Notes under the pieces: generated by a model | The model's input: only the letters and a program-made list of their open reading frames with translations | What the model was told of the DNA's origin: nothing | The model's database searches: none | Source: SHZI01 sp963802215 | GTDB taxonomy: Bacteria; Pseudomonadota; Gammaproteobacteria; Steroidobacterales; GCA-2729495 | Length of the DNA: 64,000 nucleotides | Assembly: GCA_963802215.1 (NCBI GenBank) | Contig: CAWDHQ010000001.1 | Span: 372,001-436,000, forward strand | Direction: 5' to 3' | In this document: positions 49,085 through 58,127 of the stretch, piece by piece | How positions within the stretch are numbered: position 1 is the stretch's first letter | Layout of the letters: every line of letters starts with the position of its first letter | Program-made: the position numbers and the translations under genes

Positions 49085-49840
49085 GTGGATGTGGCGGTGG
49101 TATCGCTGTTCCCAGAGATGCTCGCGCCAGTGGTGCAGTTCGGGGTGGTTGGACGGGCGATCCGGCGGAATCTGGCCTGGGTCATCCCGGTGGACCCGCG
49201 GGCCTTTGCCACGGACGTGCATGGAACGGTGGACGACCGGCCCTATGGCGGTGGGCCGGGCATGGTCATCCGGGTCGAGCCCTTCGCGACGGCGATTGCC
49301 GCCGCCCGGGGCCAGGTCCCGGAGGGCAGCCCCGTCGTGTTCCTGAGTCCGCAGGGCAAGCCCTTCGACCAGGCCATGGCCCGGCGCTACGCCTCGCTGC
49401 CGGGACTGGTGCTGGTGGCGGGGCGTTACGAGGGATTTGATGAACGCCTGATCGAGATAGCCGGCGGTGAGGAGATCTCGGTCGGCGACTTTGTGATGAG
49501 TGGCGGCGAGATTGCGGCAATGGCCGTGCTGGACGCCACATTGAGGCTGCTTCCCGGCGTGCTCGGCGACGAGCAGTCGGCCGAACAGGAGTCGTTTGCC
49601 GGGGGATTGCTGGACCATCCGCACTACACCCGGCCGGAGGTCGCCCACGGGCGGGCCGTGCCTCAGGTGCTGGTGGAGGGGAATCACGAGGCGATACGGC
49701 GCTGGCGGCGCAAGCAGGCTCTGGGCCGCACGAGCCTACGGCGCCCCGACCTGCTCGGCAACCGGGAACTGAGCGACGAGGATCGCCGGTTGCTGGATGA
49801 GTTTCGTGCAGAGCAGTCGGCCAAGCCCCCGACTGCGTGA
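49085..49840 (+). CDS. trmD: tRNA (guanine-N1)-methyltransferase TrmD
   Basis: Methylates G37 of tRNAs reading CNN and some others, preventing frameshifts. 251 residues, trefoil-knot SPOUT enzyme: DVAVVSLFPEMLAPVVQFGV, DRPYGGGPGMVIRVEP, LVAGRYEGFDERLIE, SVGDFVMSGGEIAAM and LLDHPHYTRPEV are canonical. Starts with GTG 49085, 39 bp after rimM. Confidence 0.97.
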   Translation: MDVAVVSLFPEMLAPVVQFGVVGRAIRRNLAWVIPVDPRAFATDVHGTVDDRPYGGGPGMVIRVEPFATAIAAARGQVPEGSPVVFLSPQGKPFDQAMARRYASLPGLVLVAGRYEGFDERLIEIAGGEEISVGDFVMSGGEIAAMAVLDATLRLLPGVLGDEQSAEQESFAGGLLDHPHYTRPEVAHGRAVPQVLVEGNHEAIRRWRRKQALGRTSLRRPDLLGNRELSDEDRRLLDEFRAEQSAKPPTA

Positions 49841-49912
49841 GGACTGCCTGACGACCGGCTGCAGGACTAACGGACTAAAACCATTCAAGTTACTGACATT
49901 GGGATTACCAGC

Positions 49913-50257
49913 ATGGCAAACATCATCGAGACCCTCGAAGCCGAGGCCAGGAAGAGCGACATTCCCGACTTCGCGCCGGGCGACACCGTCGTGGTCCAGG
50001 TCCGGGTCAAGGAAGGGAATCGCGAGCGGCTCCAGGCCTACGAAGGCGTGGTCGTGGCGCGCCGGAATCGCGGGCTGAACTCGTCGTTCACCGTCCGCAA
50101 GGTTTCGCACGGCGAAGGCGTCGAGCGGGTGTTCCCGCTGCACAGTCCCACCGTCGCCGAGATCAAGGTCAAGCGCCGTGGCGACGTGCGCCGCGCGAAG
50201 CTCTACTTCCTGCGCGACCGCAGCGGCAAGTCGGCCCGGATCCGCGAGAAGGTCTGA
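49913..50257 (+). CDS. rplS: 50S ribosomal protein L19
   Basis: 114 residues, canonical: FAPGDTVVVQVRVKEGNRERLQAYEGVVVARRNRGLNSSFTVRK and KVKRRGDVRRAKLYFLRDRSGKSARIREK. Last gene of rpsP-rimM-trmD-rplS. No terminator is visible in the 17 bp before the next gene. Confidence 0.98.
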   Translation: MANIIETLEAEARKSDIPDFAPGDTVVVQVRVKEGNRERLQAYEGVVVARRNRGLNSSFTVRKVSHGEGVERVFPLHSPTVAEIKVKRRGDVRRAKLYFLRDRSGKSARIREKV

Positions 50258-50274
50258 TTCGCCACGCCAGGGCA

Positions 50275-51171
50275 GTGACCCACCTGCCTGTCCGTCGGGG
50301 ATTCACGGTGTTGCTGCGGCTGGCTGGCATTGCGACAGTCGCCGCAGCAGCTGCCGTTTCCCTGGGCGCCTGCAGCACCATCGCCAGTTCCGCTGCGGGC
50401 GACCTGGCGGGAAACCTCTCCACCGCAATCCTCAACCAGGACGATCCCGAACTGGTCAGGGAGAGCCTGCCGGCCTACCTGATACTGCTCGATTCCCTGG
50501 TCGCCAGCCCCGATGCCAGTCCCGAGGTGCTGGGCGCCGCGGCGCGCCTCTACGCCGCCTATGCGGTGGTGTTCGTGGCCGATCCCGCGCGGGCCGGCAC
50601 GCTCGCGACCCGGGCCCGGTCCTACGGAGAGCGGGCTGCCTGCGCGGCCGGCCCCGTCACCTGCGACCTGCAGGGCGTCCCTTACCCTGATCTCCCTGCC
50701 CGCCTGGACCGCGTGAAGCCCGCCCAGGCCGGCGCGCTCTTCAGCACGGCCGTGGGCTCACTGGCTTACGTGCGCACCCACAGCGATGACTGGCAGGCGC
50801 TCGCCGAACTGCCCCGCATCGAGGCGATACTCCGGCGGCTGCTGGTGATCGGCGATCCTGCCAATGCCGGCACCGTGAACTCCTATCTCGGAATCCTCAC
50901 GACGCTCCGGCCACCAGCGCTGGGCGGCCAGCCGGAGCAGGGCCGCGCGTACTTTGAACGGGCCCTCGAACTCACTGGCGGGCGGGATCTCAGCGTGCTG
51001 GTTGATTTCGCCCGCAGCTACGCCCGGCTGGTCTACGACCGGGAACTGCATGACGCACTTCTGAACCGGGTCCTGGCGGCGGATCCGCGCGAGGAGGGCT
51101 ATACCCTCCTCAATACGCTCGCGCAGAGGCAGGCATCGGAACTCCTGGCTTCGGCGAACGACTACTTCTGA
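50275..51171 (+). CDS. TatT: TRAP transporter-associated lipoprotein
   Basis: A 298-residue lipoprotein of the TatT (TPR-protein-associated TRAP) family. Signal sequence with lipobox SLGAC (Cys33), then an all-helical TPR-like protein with YAVVFVADPARAGTLATRARSYGERA and RAYFERALELTGGRDLSVLVDFARSYARL. TatT proteins form trimers that associate with the DctP-type receptor and may help ligand transfer (known from the Treponema TatT-TatP pair). Start GTG 50275, 17 bp after rplS. dctP follows after 29 bp. Confidence 0.88.
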   Translation: MTHLPVRRGFTVLLRLAGIATVAAAAAVSLGACSTIASSAAGDLAGNLSTAILNQDDPELVRESLPAYLILLDSLVASPDASPEVLGAAARLYAAYAVVFVADPARAGTLATRARSYGERAACAAGPVTCDLQGVPYPDLPARLDRVKPAQAGALFSTAVGSLAYVRTHSDDWQALAELPRIEAILRRLLVIGDPANAGTVNSYLGILTTLRPPALGGQPEQGRAYFERALELTGGRDLSVLVDFARSYARLVYDRELHDALLNRVLAADPREEGYTLLNTLAQRQASELLASANDYF

Positions 51172-51200
51172 TCCCACCCTACCCAAGAGAGGATGCGCCG

Positions 51201-52238
51201 GTGAATCTGCGTACCTGCAACCTGAAACTGGCGGGACTGATCCTGCTGGCCTGCCTGCCGTTCGGTGTCCCCGCCACGGATCTCAAGCTCGCCACAGTCG
51301 CGCCCGAGGGCTCGAGCTGGATGAAGGATCTCCGTGCAGCCAGCCAGCAGGTCAAGGACCGGACCGGTGGCCGGGTCAACATCAAGTTCTACGGTGGCGG
51401 CATCCAGGGCACCGACAAGAAGGTCCTCCGCAAGATCCGCATCGGCCAGCTCCAGGGGGGCGTGTTCACCTCCAACAGCCTCGAGGAGCGATACCCGGAC
51501 ATCCTGATCTACGGCCTGCCCATGCTGTTCAATTCCCAGGACGAGGTGGACTACGTGCGCCAGAAGATGGACGCGAGGCTCGCCGCCGGGCTGGAAAAGG
51601 CAGGCTTCGTGTCCTACGGCTTCGCGGGCGGCGGCTTCGCGTACTTCATGACCGGCAAGCCGGTAGCCGGCCTTGCCGACCTGCGGGGCCAGAAGATCTG
51701 GGTGCCCGAGGGCGATCAGACCAGCTACGTGGCGATGCAGGCGCTTCAGCTTTCGCCCGTGGTATTGCCGGTCACGGACGTGCTGACGGGACTCGAGACC
51801 GGCCTGCTGGATATCGTCGCCACGCCGCCCGTCGGCGCGGTGATCCTGCAGTGGTACACCAAGACCCGGTACGTCACCAATCTGCCGCTCAGCTACACCC
51901 TGGGCGTGCTGGCGATCGACAAGGGCGCACTGCAGGGCGTCAGTGATGCCGACAAGGACGTGATCCGGGAAGTGATGACGGCGCTCTACGCGCGGCTCGA
52001 TGCGCAGAACCGCGTGGACAACGAGAAGGCCGAGCAGGCACTCAGGGCCAATGGCCTCAAGTTCGTCGAACCGAATGCGGCGGAGGTTCCGGAATGGCGG
52101 TCCGCCGTATCCGCCGCGATGGACGGCATGGCTGCCAAGGGCGCCTTCTCGGCGGATCTGCTGGCCGAGGTGCGGCGCCACCTGCAGGACTATCGCAAGT
52201 CCAGGCCGGTAGCCCGGGTGACTGGCGACCGTCCGTGA
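51201..52238 (+). CDS. TRAP transporter substrate-binding protein (DctP/TatP type)
   Basis: A 345-residue periplasmic receptor. Signal sequence to about 25 (LAGLILLACLPFGVPA); the internal LLAC could be a lipobox, making it lipid-anchored, but a normal SPase I site is equally possible. The DctP fold is shown by LKLATVAPEGSSWMKDLRAASQQV, GRVNIKFYGGGIQGTDKKVLRKIRIGQLQGGVF and VPEGDQTSYVAMQAL. The conserved Arg that binds carboxylates in DctP-type receptors should lie in the GLADLRGQKIWVPEG region, but the ligand cannot be deduced. GTG 51201 follows GAGAGGA. Ends overlapping dctQ. Confidence 0.9.
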   Translation: MNLRTCNLKLAGLILLACLPFGVPATDLKLATVAPEGSSWMKDLRAASQQVKDRTGGRVNIKFYGGGIQGTDKKVLRKIRIGQLQGGVFTSNSLEERYPDILIYGLPMLFNSQDEVDYVRQKMDARLAAGLEKAGFVSYGFAGGGFAYFMTGKPVAGLADLRGQKIWVPEGDQTSYVAMQALQLSPVVLPVTDVLTGLETGLLDIVATPPVGAVILQWYTKTRYVTNLPLSYTLGVLAIDKGALQGVSDADKDVIREVMTALYARLDAQNRVDNEKAEQALRANGLKFVEPNAAEVPEWRSAVSAAMDGMAAKGAFSADLLAEVRRHLQDYRKSRPVARVTGDRP

Positions 52239-52762
52239 ATGACTCCGGCACCCCGGCGGGCGATGCTGCCGGCCGTGCCGAGCGACTCGGACGCTGGGTC
52301 GAGAACGCGCTGCTCGCCATCGTCCTGTTCCTGATGATCGGCATCGCGGCCTCGCAGGTCGCGATGCGGGGCTTGCTGGGCAGCGGACTCTCCTGGGCCG
52401 ACGAGGCACTTCGGCTACTGGTCCTCTGGGCAGCCATGCTCGGCGCCATCGCGGCCAGTCGCGACAACGTCCATCTGCGGATCGACCTGCTGTCCCGGTT
52501 CCTGCCGGCGCCAGCCCGCCGGGTGACGGCGGCCCTGGTGGATCTCTTCGCCGCGGGCGTCTCGGCCGTGCTCGCGTGGCAATCCTGGCGATTCGTGGCC
52601 GAGTCCCGCGAGTTCGGGGATCAGGTGCTGGGCAGCCTGCCCGCGTGGACCTTCCAGCTGATCCTGCCCACGGCGTTCATCCTGATCACCTACCGGTACC
52701 TGACGGGATTGCCCCGGCACTTCCGCCCGCGGCGCCGGCCGGCCGGGCGCGACATCCCATGA
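52235..52762 (+). CDS. TRAP transporter small permease subunit (DctQ)
   Basis: A 175-residue membrane protein with four TM segments (about 22-45, 60-78, 100-120, 145-165) and the DctQ-like NDVHLRIDLL equivalent RDNVHLRIDLLSRFLP. GTG 52235 overlaps the dctP stop (GTGA), and the stop overlaps the dctM start (ATGA). Confidence 0.9.
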   Translation: MNDSGTPAGDAAGRAERLGRWVENALLAIVLFLMIGIAASQVAMRGLLGSGLSWADEALRLLVLWAAMLGAIAASRDNVHLRIDLLSRFLPAPARRVTAALVDLFAAGVSAVLAWQSWRFVAESREFGDQVLGSLPAWTFQLILPTAFILITYRYLTGLPRHFRPRRRPAGRDIP

Positions 52763-54018
52763 TCCTGACCAGTCTCGTACTGGTCCTGCTGGCGGTCCTC
52801 GGAGCGCCGCTGTTCGCCATCATCGGAGCCGGCGCGCTGCTGGGCTTCGCCCGGTCGGACGTGGACCTGACCGCCGTTCCGATCGAGATCTACGGCATCG
52901 CCGAGACGCCAATCCTGCTGGCCATTCCGCTGTTCACCTTCGCCGGGTACGTGCTCAGCGAAAGCCGGGCCGCAGCCCGGCTCGTGCGCTTGAGCGCCGC
53001 GCTCATTGGCTGGCTCCCGGGCGGCCTCGCGATGGTGGCGGTGGCGACGTGCTCGCTGTTTACCGCCTTCACCGGGGGGTCGGGCGTGACGATCATTGCC
53101 ATCGGTGCCCTGCTGTTTCCCGCACTGATCCAGGCCGGTTATGGCGAGCGTTTCACCCTGGGCCTCGTCACGTCATCCGGCAGCCTTGGCCTGCTGTTCG
53201 CACCGTCGCTCCCGTTGATCATCTACGGGATCATCGCGGAGGTCTCGATAGATTCGCTGTTCGTGGCGGGTATCGTGCCCGGTATCCTGATGATGCTGGC
53301 CCTGGCTGCCTTCTGCCTGTGGCGCAACCGGGAGAATCGCCGGCCGCTCTCGGAGTTCTCCTGGGCCGAGGTCCGCGCCGCCGCCCGCGAGTCCATCTGG
53401 GAGCTGCCGCTGCCGGTCGTCGTCCTGGGCGGAATCTACAGCGGCCTTTTCGCCGTGTCCGAGGCGGCGGCCGTCACGGTCGTCTACGTGCTGATCGTGG
53501 AATTGCTCATCTACCGGGAGGTTCCGCTGAGCCGGCTCGCGGCCATCGTCCGCGATTCGATGGTGCTGGTGGGCGGTATCCTGCTGATCCTGGGCATCTC
53601 GCTGGCTTCCACGAACTACATGATCGATGCCCAGGTTCCGCAGCAGCTGATCGAGCTGGTGACCCGCTATGTGTCCAGCCAGACCACCTTCCTGCTGCTG
53701 CTGATCTGCTTCCTGATGCTCATCGGCTGCATCCTGCACATTTTCTCGGCGCTGGTGCTGGTCGTCCCGCTGATGCTGCCCGTTGCGGCGCAGTACGGCG
53801 TGGATCCCATTCACCTGGGCATCATCTTCGTGGCCACGATGGAACTGGGCTATCTCCTGCCGCCGATCGGCCTCAACCTGTACATCTCCAGCTACCGCTT
53901 CAACCGGCCGGTGCTGGATGTCTGTCTTGCCACATTGCCGTTCATACTTATCCTCTTCGGGGCGGTTCTGCTGATCACCTTCTTCCCGTCCCTGTCGCTG
54001 ATGTTCGTCAAGCCGTAG
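52759..54018 (+). CDS. TRAP transporter large permease subunit (DctM)
   Basis: A 419-residue sodium-coupled importer subunit with about 11-12 TM helices. Typical DctM segments: AETPILLAIPLFTFAGYVLSESRAA, FTAFTGGSGVTIIAIGALLFPAL, LLFAPSLPLIIYGIIAEVSI, YLLPPIGLNLYISS. Forms the membrane complex with DctQ; ATG 52759 overlaps the dctQ stop. Confidence 0.94.
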   Translation: MILTSLVLVLLAVLGAPLFAIIGAGALLGFARSDVDLTAVPIEIYGIAETPILLAIPLFTFAGYVLSESRAAARLVRLSAALIGWLPGGLAMVAVATCSLFTAFTGGSGVTIIAIGALLFPALIQAGYGERFTLGLVTSSGSLGLLFAPSLPLIIYGIIAEVSIDSLFVAGIVPGILMMLALAAFCLWRNRENRRPLSEFSWAEVRAAARESIWELPLPVVVLGGIYSGLFAVSEAAAVTVVYVLIVELLIYREVPLSRLAAIVRDSMVLVGGILLILGISLASTNYMIDAQVPQQLIELVTRYVSSQTTFLLLLICFLMLIGCILHIFSALVLVVPLMLPVAAQYGVDPIHLGIIFVATMELGYLLPPIGLNLYISSYRFNRPVLDVCLATLPFILILFGAVLLITFFPSLSLMFVKP

Positions 54019-54045
54019 TTCCGCAGCAATCCGGAGGATTCCACG

Positions 54046-55161
54046 ATGACCCGGTCACTCGCAGCCCTGATGGTGGTGGTCCTCGCCGGAGGTTGTGCCA
54101 CTGCCGCGCCCCCGGTCCCGCACGGCAAGCCCGCCGGGTTCCTGAAGGTGCCCCCCGGCTTCCGTGCCGACATCCTGGTGGAGAACGTTCCGAATGCCCG
54201 TTCGATGGCTCTCGGGGAGGGCGGCACGCTGTTCGTCGGCACCCGTTCGGGCGGCACCGTCTACGCCGTCCGCGACGCGCTGGGCGGCAATCCCACGGTA
54301 GTGAAGTTTGCCGAGGGACTGACCATGCCGAACGGCGTGGCCCTGCACGAGGGGGCCCTCTACGTGGCCGAGCAGAAGCGGCTCATACGCTTTCCCGCGG
54401 CGGAGGCAAACCTGGACACGCCCCCGCAGGCGGAGGTCGTGGACGCGGCATTGCCGTTCAAGGGCGTGTTGCATTCCTGGAAGTACCTCGCAGTCGGTCC
54501 CGACGGGAAGCTGTATGTTCCCGTCGGTGCGCCCTGCAACGCCTGTGTCGAGCCGGGGTTTGGCGTGATCCTCCGGATGAACCCCGACGGCACGGGGCGC
54601 GAGGTGGTGGCTACGGGCGTGCGCAATTCGGTCGGCCTGGCCTGGCATCCGGTGACCAGGGAGCTGTGGTTCACGGACAATGGCCGCGACATGCTGGGCG
54701 ACGACGTTCCCCCGTGCGAGCTGAATCGGGTATCCCGGACGGGCCTCGACTTCGGCTTCCCCTATTGCCACGGTGGCACGATCGCGGATCCCCAGCTCGG
54801 GTCTGCCGGCAGCTGCAGCACCGCCGCGCCGCCCGTGCAGGCACTGGACCCCCACGTGGCGCCGCTGGCCGTCAAGTTCTACACGGGGCGCATGTTCCCG
54901 GCGCAGTATCGCGGCCAGGCATTCATTGCGGAGCATGGCTCGTGGAACCGGAGCAAGGCGGCGGGAAAGACGGGCTACCGGGTGACACTGGTGCGCCTGA
55001 AAGGCAACGATGCCGTGTCCTACGAGCCGTTCATCGAGGGGTGGCTGCAGGGCGACGAGGTGCTGGGCAGGCCGGTTGACCTGCTCGTGGCCCCCGACGG
55101 CTCGCTCCTGGTGAGCGACGACCAGCGCGGCGTGATCTATCGCATCAGCTACACGGGTTAG
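54046..55161 (+). CDS. PQQ-dependent sugar dehydrogenase-like (sorbosone dehydrogenase family) lipoprotein
   Basis: A 371-residue exported lipoprotein: lipobox LAGGC (Cys17), then a six-bladed propeller with LPEGGT-type SMALGEGGTLFVGTRSGGTVYAV, FAEGLTMPNGVAL, GVILRMNPDGTGREVVATGVRNSVGLAWHP, LWFTDNGRDMLGDDVPPCELNRV and FGFPYCHGG. This pattern is that of L-sorbosone/PQQ-glucose dehydrogenase-like proteins; activity with PQQ is not certain because many homologues are untested, and no pqq genes are in the window. GGAGG precedes the ATG, 27 bp after dctM, so it may share the TRAP operon. Confidence 0.85.
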   Translation: MTRSLAALMVVVLAGGCATAAPPVPHGKPAGFLKVPPGFRADILVENVPNARSMALGEGGTLFVGTRSGGTVYAVRDALGGNPTVVKFAEGLTMPNGVALHEGALYVAEQKRLIRFPAAEANLDTPPQAEVVDAALPFKGVLHSWKYLAVGPDGKLYVPVGAPCNACVEPGFGVILRMNPDGTGREVVATGVRNSVGLAWHPVTRELWFTDNGRDMLGDDVPPCELNRVSRTGLDFGFPYCHGGTIADPQLGSAGSCSTAAPPVQALDPHVAPLAVKFYTGRMFPAQYRGQAFIAEHGSWNRSKAAGKTGYRVTLVRLKGNDAVSYEPFIEGWLQGDEVLGRPVDLLVAPDGSLLVSDDQRGVIYRISYTG

Positions 55162-55175
55162 TTGGGAACCGACAT

Positions 55176-57053
55176 ATGTTCATCTTCCGCTTCATAGGCA
55201 ATCTGCTGAAGGCCATCTGGTATGGCCTGAACACGCTGCGCCGGATCCTGCACCTGATACTGCTGCTGGCGATATTCGCCGTGCTGCTCGCGGGTGCCGT
55301 GGGGCAGCCCATGGCCGTCCCGTCGTCGGCAGCACTGGTCATCAACCCGAGCGGCACCCTGGTGGAGGAGCTGGAAGGCAGCCCGCTCGACCGTGCCCTG
55401 GCGGACCTGAACAACCAGGCGCCACCCCAGACGCTCGTGCGGGAAGTCACCGACAGCCTGGACCGCGCCGTGACCGATGACCGCATCAAGGCGGTCGTGC
55501 TCGACCTGGATGGCCTCCAGGGTGGCGGCCTCGCCAAGCTGCAGACCATCGGGGACAAGATCCAGAACGTGCGCGATTCCGGCAAGAAGGTCATTGCCAT
55601 CGGCAGCGGCTACACGCGGGACCAGTACTACCTCGCGTCCCGGGCCGACGAGGTGATCATGGACGAGCTCGGCCTCGTCTACCTGGAGGGCTACGAGTAC
55701 TTCCGCACGTTCTTCCGCAGCGCCCTGGAGAAACTGCGGGTCGATCTCAACGTGTTCCGCGTCGGGGAGTTCAAGTCCTTCGTGGAGCCGTACATCCGCG
55801 ACGACATGTCCGCCGAGGACCGGGAGGCCAGCCAGGTCTGGCTGTCCGCGCTCTGGACCGCGTGGGAGCGGGATGTGGCGGCGGCGCGCAAGCTGAAGGC
55901 CGGCGCGCTCCAGTCCTATGCCGACGACCTGGCCGGCCGCCTCGAGGCCGAGAAGGGGAACGCGGCCCGTGCAGCGGTCAACGCCGGGCTCGTCGACAAG
56001 CTCATGAGCCGCCCGGACGTGGAGGAGTACCTGACGGACCTGGTCGGCGAGAGCCAGTCCGAGGACGGCACCTACAGCGCGATCGACTTCCGGGCCTATG
56101 CGCTGGCGACCGGCATCGAGCAGCGCCTGCAGGATGGCAAGGAACACAACGTGGCCGTAATCGTGGCGTCGGGCCAGATCGTGGACGGCGAAGCGGGGCC
56201 GGGCACCGTCGGCGGCGACACGCTGGCGGCCGAGATCCGCAGGGTCCGGCAGGACGACGCCGTGGACGCCGTCGTCCTGCGCATCGACAGCCCGGGCGGC
56301 AGCATGTTCGCCTCCCAGGTGATATTCGACGAGATCGCGGCGCTGAAGGCCGCCGGCAAGCCGGTGGTCGCCTCGATGAGCAGCGTGGCGGCGTCGGGCG
56401 GTTACTACATCGCGATGCTCGCCGACGAGATCTGGGCACGGAACACGACTATCACCGGTTCCATCGGCGTTGGCGCGCTCGTGCCCACGATCCCCCGCAC
56501 GCTCGACACTCTCGGTGTGCACGTCGACGGCTTCGGCACCACCCGGCTTGCGGGCCAGCTGCGTGCCGACAGGCCTCTCGGTGACGATGCCCGGCGCGTG
56601 CTGACCGCCAGCGTGGAGGATGCCTACCGGGTATTCGTCGGCAAGGTGGCTGAATCACGCAAGATGACCTTCGAGCAGGTCGATGACATTGCCCGGGGCC
56701 GCGTCTGGATCGGCGCCGACGCGCGCGAGCGCGGCCTGGTCGACCAGATCGGCGGCCTCGACGAGGCGGTCGAGGCCGCAGCCACCCGGGCCGGCCTGGA
56801 AGAGGGCACTTACGGCCGCCGGTACGTGCAGCCCGAACTGTCGCTGATCCAGCGCCTGGCGGTGGAGTTCGGGGCGCGGTCAGTCCGGGCCGCCGATGGC
56901 ATCGGGCTGGGCTCGTTCCTCGCGGACCTGCGCGGACCCGGGGCCGGGATGGTGGGTGACGTGCTGGGCCGGCTCGACCGTGAGCTGAAGCTGCTGGCGC
57001 GCTTCAACGATCCCCGCGGGATCTACGTCCACTGCCTCTGCGTGATCGACTAG
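55176..57053 (+). CDS. sppA: signal peptide peptidase SppA (67K type)
   Basis: A 625-residue inner-membrane serine protease that degrades cleaved signal peptides. N-terminal TM (about 25-45), then two tandem S49 domains. The catalytic dyad is Lys200 (RVGEFKSFVEPYIRDDMS) and Ser407 (SVAASGGYYIA), matching Lys209 and Ser409 of the Escherichia coli enzyme. ATG 55176. Its TAG is immediately followed by the sixA stop on the other strand with no spacer. Confidence 0.95.
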   Translation: MFIFRFIGNLLKAIWYGLNTLRRILHLILLLAIFAVLLAGAVGQPMAVPSSAALVINPSGTLVEELEGSPLDRALADLNNQAPPQTLVREVTDSLDRAVTDDRIKAVVLDLDGLQGGGLAKLQTIGDKIQNVRDSGKKVIAIGSGYTRDQYYLASRADEVIMDELGLVYLEGYEYFRTFFRSALEKLRVDLNVFRVGEFKSFVEPYIRDDMSAEDREASQVWLSALWTAWERDVAAARKLKAGALQSYADDLAGRLEAEKGNAARAAVNAGLVDKLMSRPDVEEYLTDLVGESQSEDGTYSAIDFRAYALATGIEQRLQDGKEHNVAVIVASGQIVDGEAGPGTVGGDTLAAEIRRVRQDDAVDAVVLRIDSPGGSMFASQVIFDEIAALKAAGKPVVASMSSVAASGGYYIAMLADEIWARNTTITGSIGVGALVPTIPRTLDTLGVHVDGFGTTRLAGQLRADRPLGDDARRVLTASVEDAYRVFVGKVAESRKMTFEQVDDIARGRVWIGADARERGLVDQIGGLDEAVEAAATRAGLEEGTYGRRYVQPELSLIQRLAVEFGARSVRAADGIGLGSFLADLRGPGAGMVGDVLGRLDRELKLLARFNDPRGIYVHCLCVID

Positions 57054-57569
57054 TCACTCCCGGGACGGAGAATCGCGGCGGGGATAATCGAAGAGCAGAA
57101 GGTCCCCCTCGGCGCCGTCCAGGTCGGCCCAGCTCTTCAGGTCCAGGCCGATGACGACCACGCCGGCGGTCGGAACATTGTCGATTCCCGCCCCGGTCAG
57201 CCTGTTGGCCAGCTCGGTGAGGCCGGGATTGTGCCCGCAGACGATGATGTCGCGGAAACTGCTGTCCTGGCGTGCGATGACGGCCACGATGTCGTCGGGC
57301 GAGGCCAGGTACAGGTCTTCCTCGCGCTGCAGGAACTCCTGGGGATATCCGATCTCCCGGGCGATGATCTGCGCCGTCCGCCGCGCGCGGACTGCCGGGC
57401 TCGTCAGCATCAGCGTCGGCCGGGCGCCCCGGGCCAGCAGCCGGCGGCCCATGACGGGCGCATCCCGCTCACCGCGCTCGTTGAGGGGCCGGTCCCGGTC
57501 CTTCAGCGCCGCGTCGTCCCAGGACGACTTGGCGTGCCGGAGCAGGGTCAGCTGACGTTTTCGCCGCAT
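57054..57569 (-). CDS. sixA: phosphohistidine phosphatase SixA
   Basis: A 171-residue histidine phosphatase-superfamily protein, known for dephosphorylating phosphohistidine. RHG-type motif LLRHAKSSW (His12), ERGERDAPVMGRRL, SPAVRARRTAQI, and the second catalytic His in CGHNPGLTELANRL. Start ATG 57569, six bp after sufT; co-transcribed with the suf genes by position. Confidence 0.9.
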   Translation of the reverse strand: MRRKRQLTLLRHAKSSWDDAALKDRDRPLNERGERDAPVMGRRLLARGARPTLMLTSPAVRARRTAQIIAREIGYPQEFLQREEDLYLASPDDIVAVIARQDSSFRDIIVCGHNPGLTELANRLTGAGIDNVPTAGVVVIGLDLKSWADLDGAEGDLLLFDYPRRDSPSRE

Positions 57570-57575
57570 CCCGGC

Positions 57576-58127
57576 CTACATCAACCCGGCTTCGAGGCGC
57601 GCGGCTTCCGACATCATGTCCTGGCTCCATGGCGGATCGAAGACCAGCTCCACGTCCACTGCCTCGACGGTCGGGATGATGCTGATCTTCTGCCGGGCCT
57701 CCTCGACGAGGATCTCGCCCATGCCGCATCCCGGGGCCGTTACCGTCATCCGCAGGCTGACGCCCCGGCTTCCGGACGGCAGGCGCCGGATGGCGCATTC
57801 ATAGACCAGTCCGAGCTCGACGATGTTGATCGGGATCTCGGGATCGAAGATGGTCTTCAGCTGCTCCCAGACGAGAGCCTCAAACTGCTCGTCGGTGGCG
57901 TTCTCCGGGAGGGCGGGCGGCGTCACGGGCTCCTTGCCCAGGGCATCGGCGTCGGTTCCCGGGACGCGCACGAGGTTCCCGTCGAAGTACACCGTGAAGC
58001 TGCCACCCATGGCCTGGGTGATGTACACGAGCGAATCCAGGGGGATCGTCACCGGGATGCCCGAGGGAACCATCAGGCCCTCCACGTCGCGTCTGACCAC
58101 GACGGGTTCGTTGTCCGCGCTGCTCAT
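57576..58127 (-). CDS. sufT: SufT-type (MIP18/DUF59) Fe-S assembly factor
   Basis: A 183-residue protein with an N-terminal domain (about 1-75, VVRRDVEGLMVPSGIPVTIPL) followed by the MIP18/DUF59 domain (about 85-175: LKTIFDPEIPINIVELGLVYEC, TVTAPGCGMGEILVEEARQK, VEAVDVELVFDPPWSQDMMSE). SufT family members help mature Fe-S proteins; the conserved Cys is in PGCGMG. ATG overlaps the sufU stop by 4 bp. Confidence 0.9.
   Translation of the reverse strand: MSSADNEPVVVRRDVEGLMVPSGIPVTIPLDSLVYITQAMGGSFTVYFDGNLVRVPGTDADALGKEPVTPPALPENATDEQFEALVWEQLKTIFDPEIPINIVELGLVYECAIRRLPSGSRGVSLRMTVTAPGCGMGEILVEEARQKISIIPTVEAVDVELVFDPPWSQDMMSEAARLEAGLM

Noticed and set aside
51201..52238. DctP as a definite lipoprotein
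   Set aside because: The LLAC in the signal sequence resembles a lipobox, but the hydrophobic run continues after it to a likely SPase I site, so both remain possible.
53049..55079. 676-residue open frame within dctM and the dehydrogenase gene
   Set aside because: It is the other reading frame of two well-supported genes and is Arg/Pro/Gly-rich without motifs.
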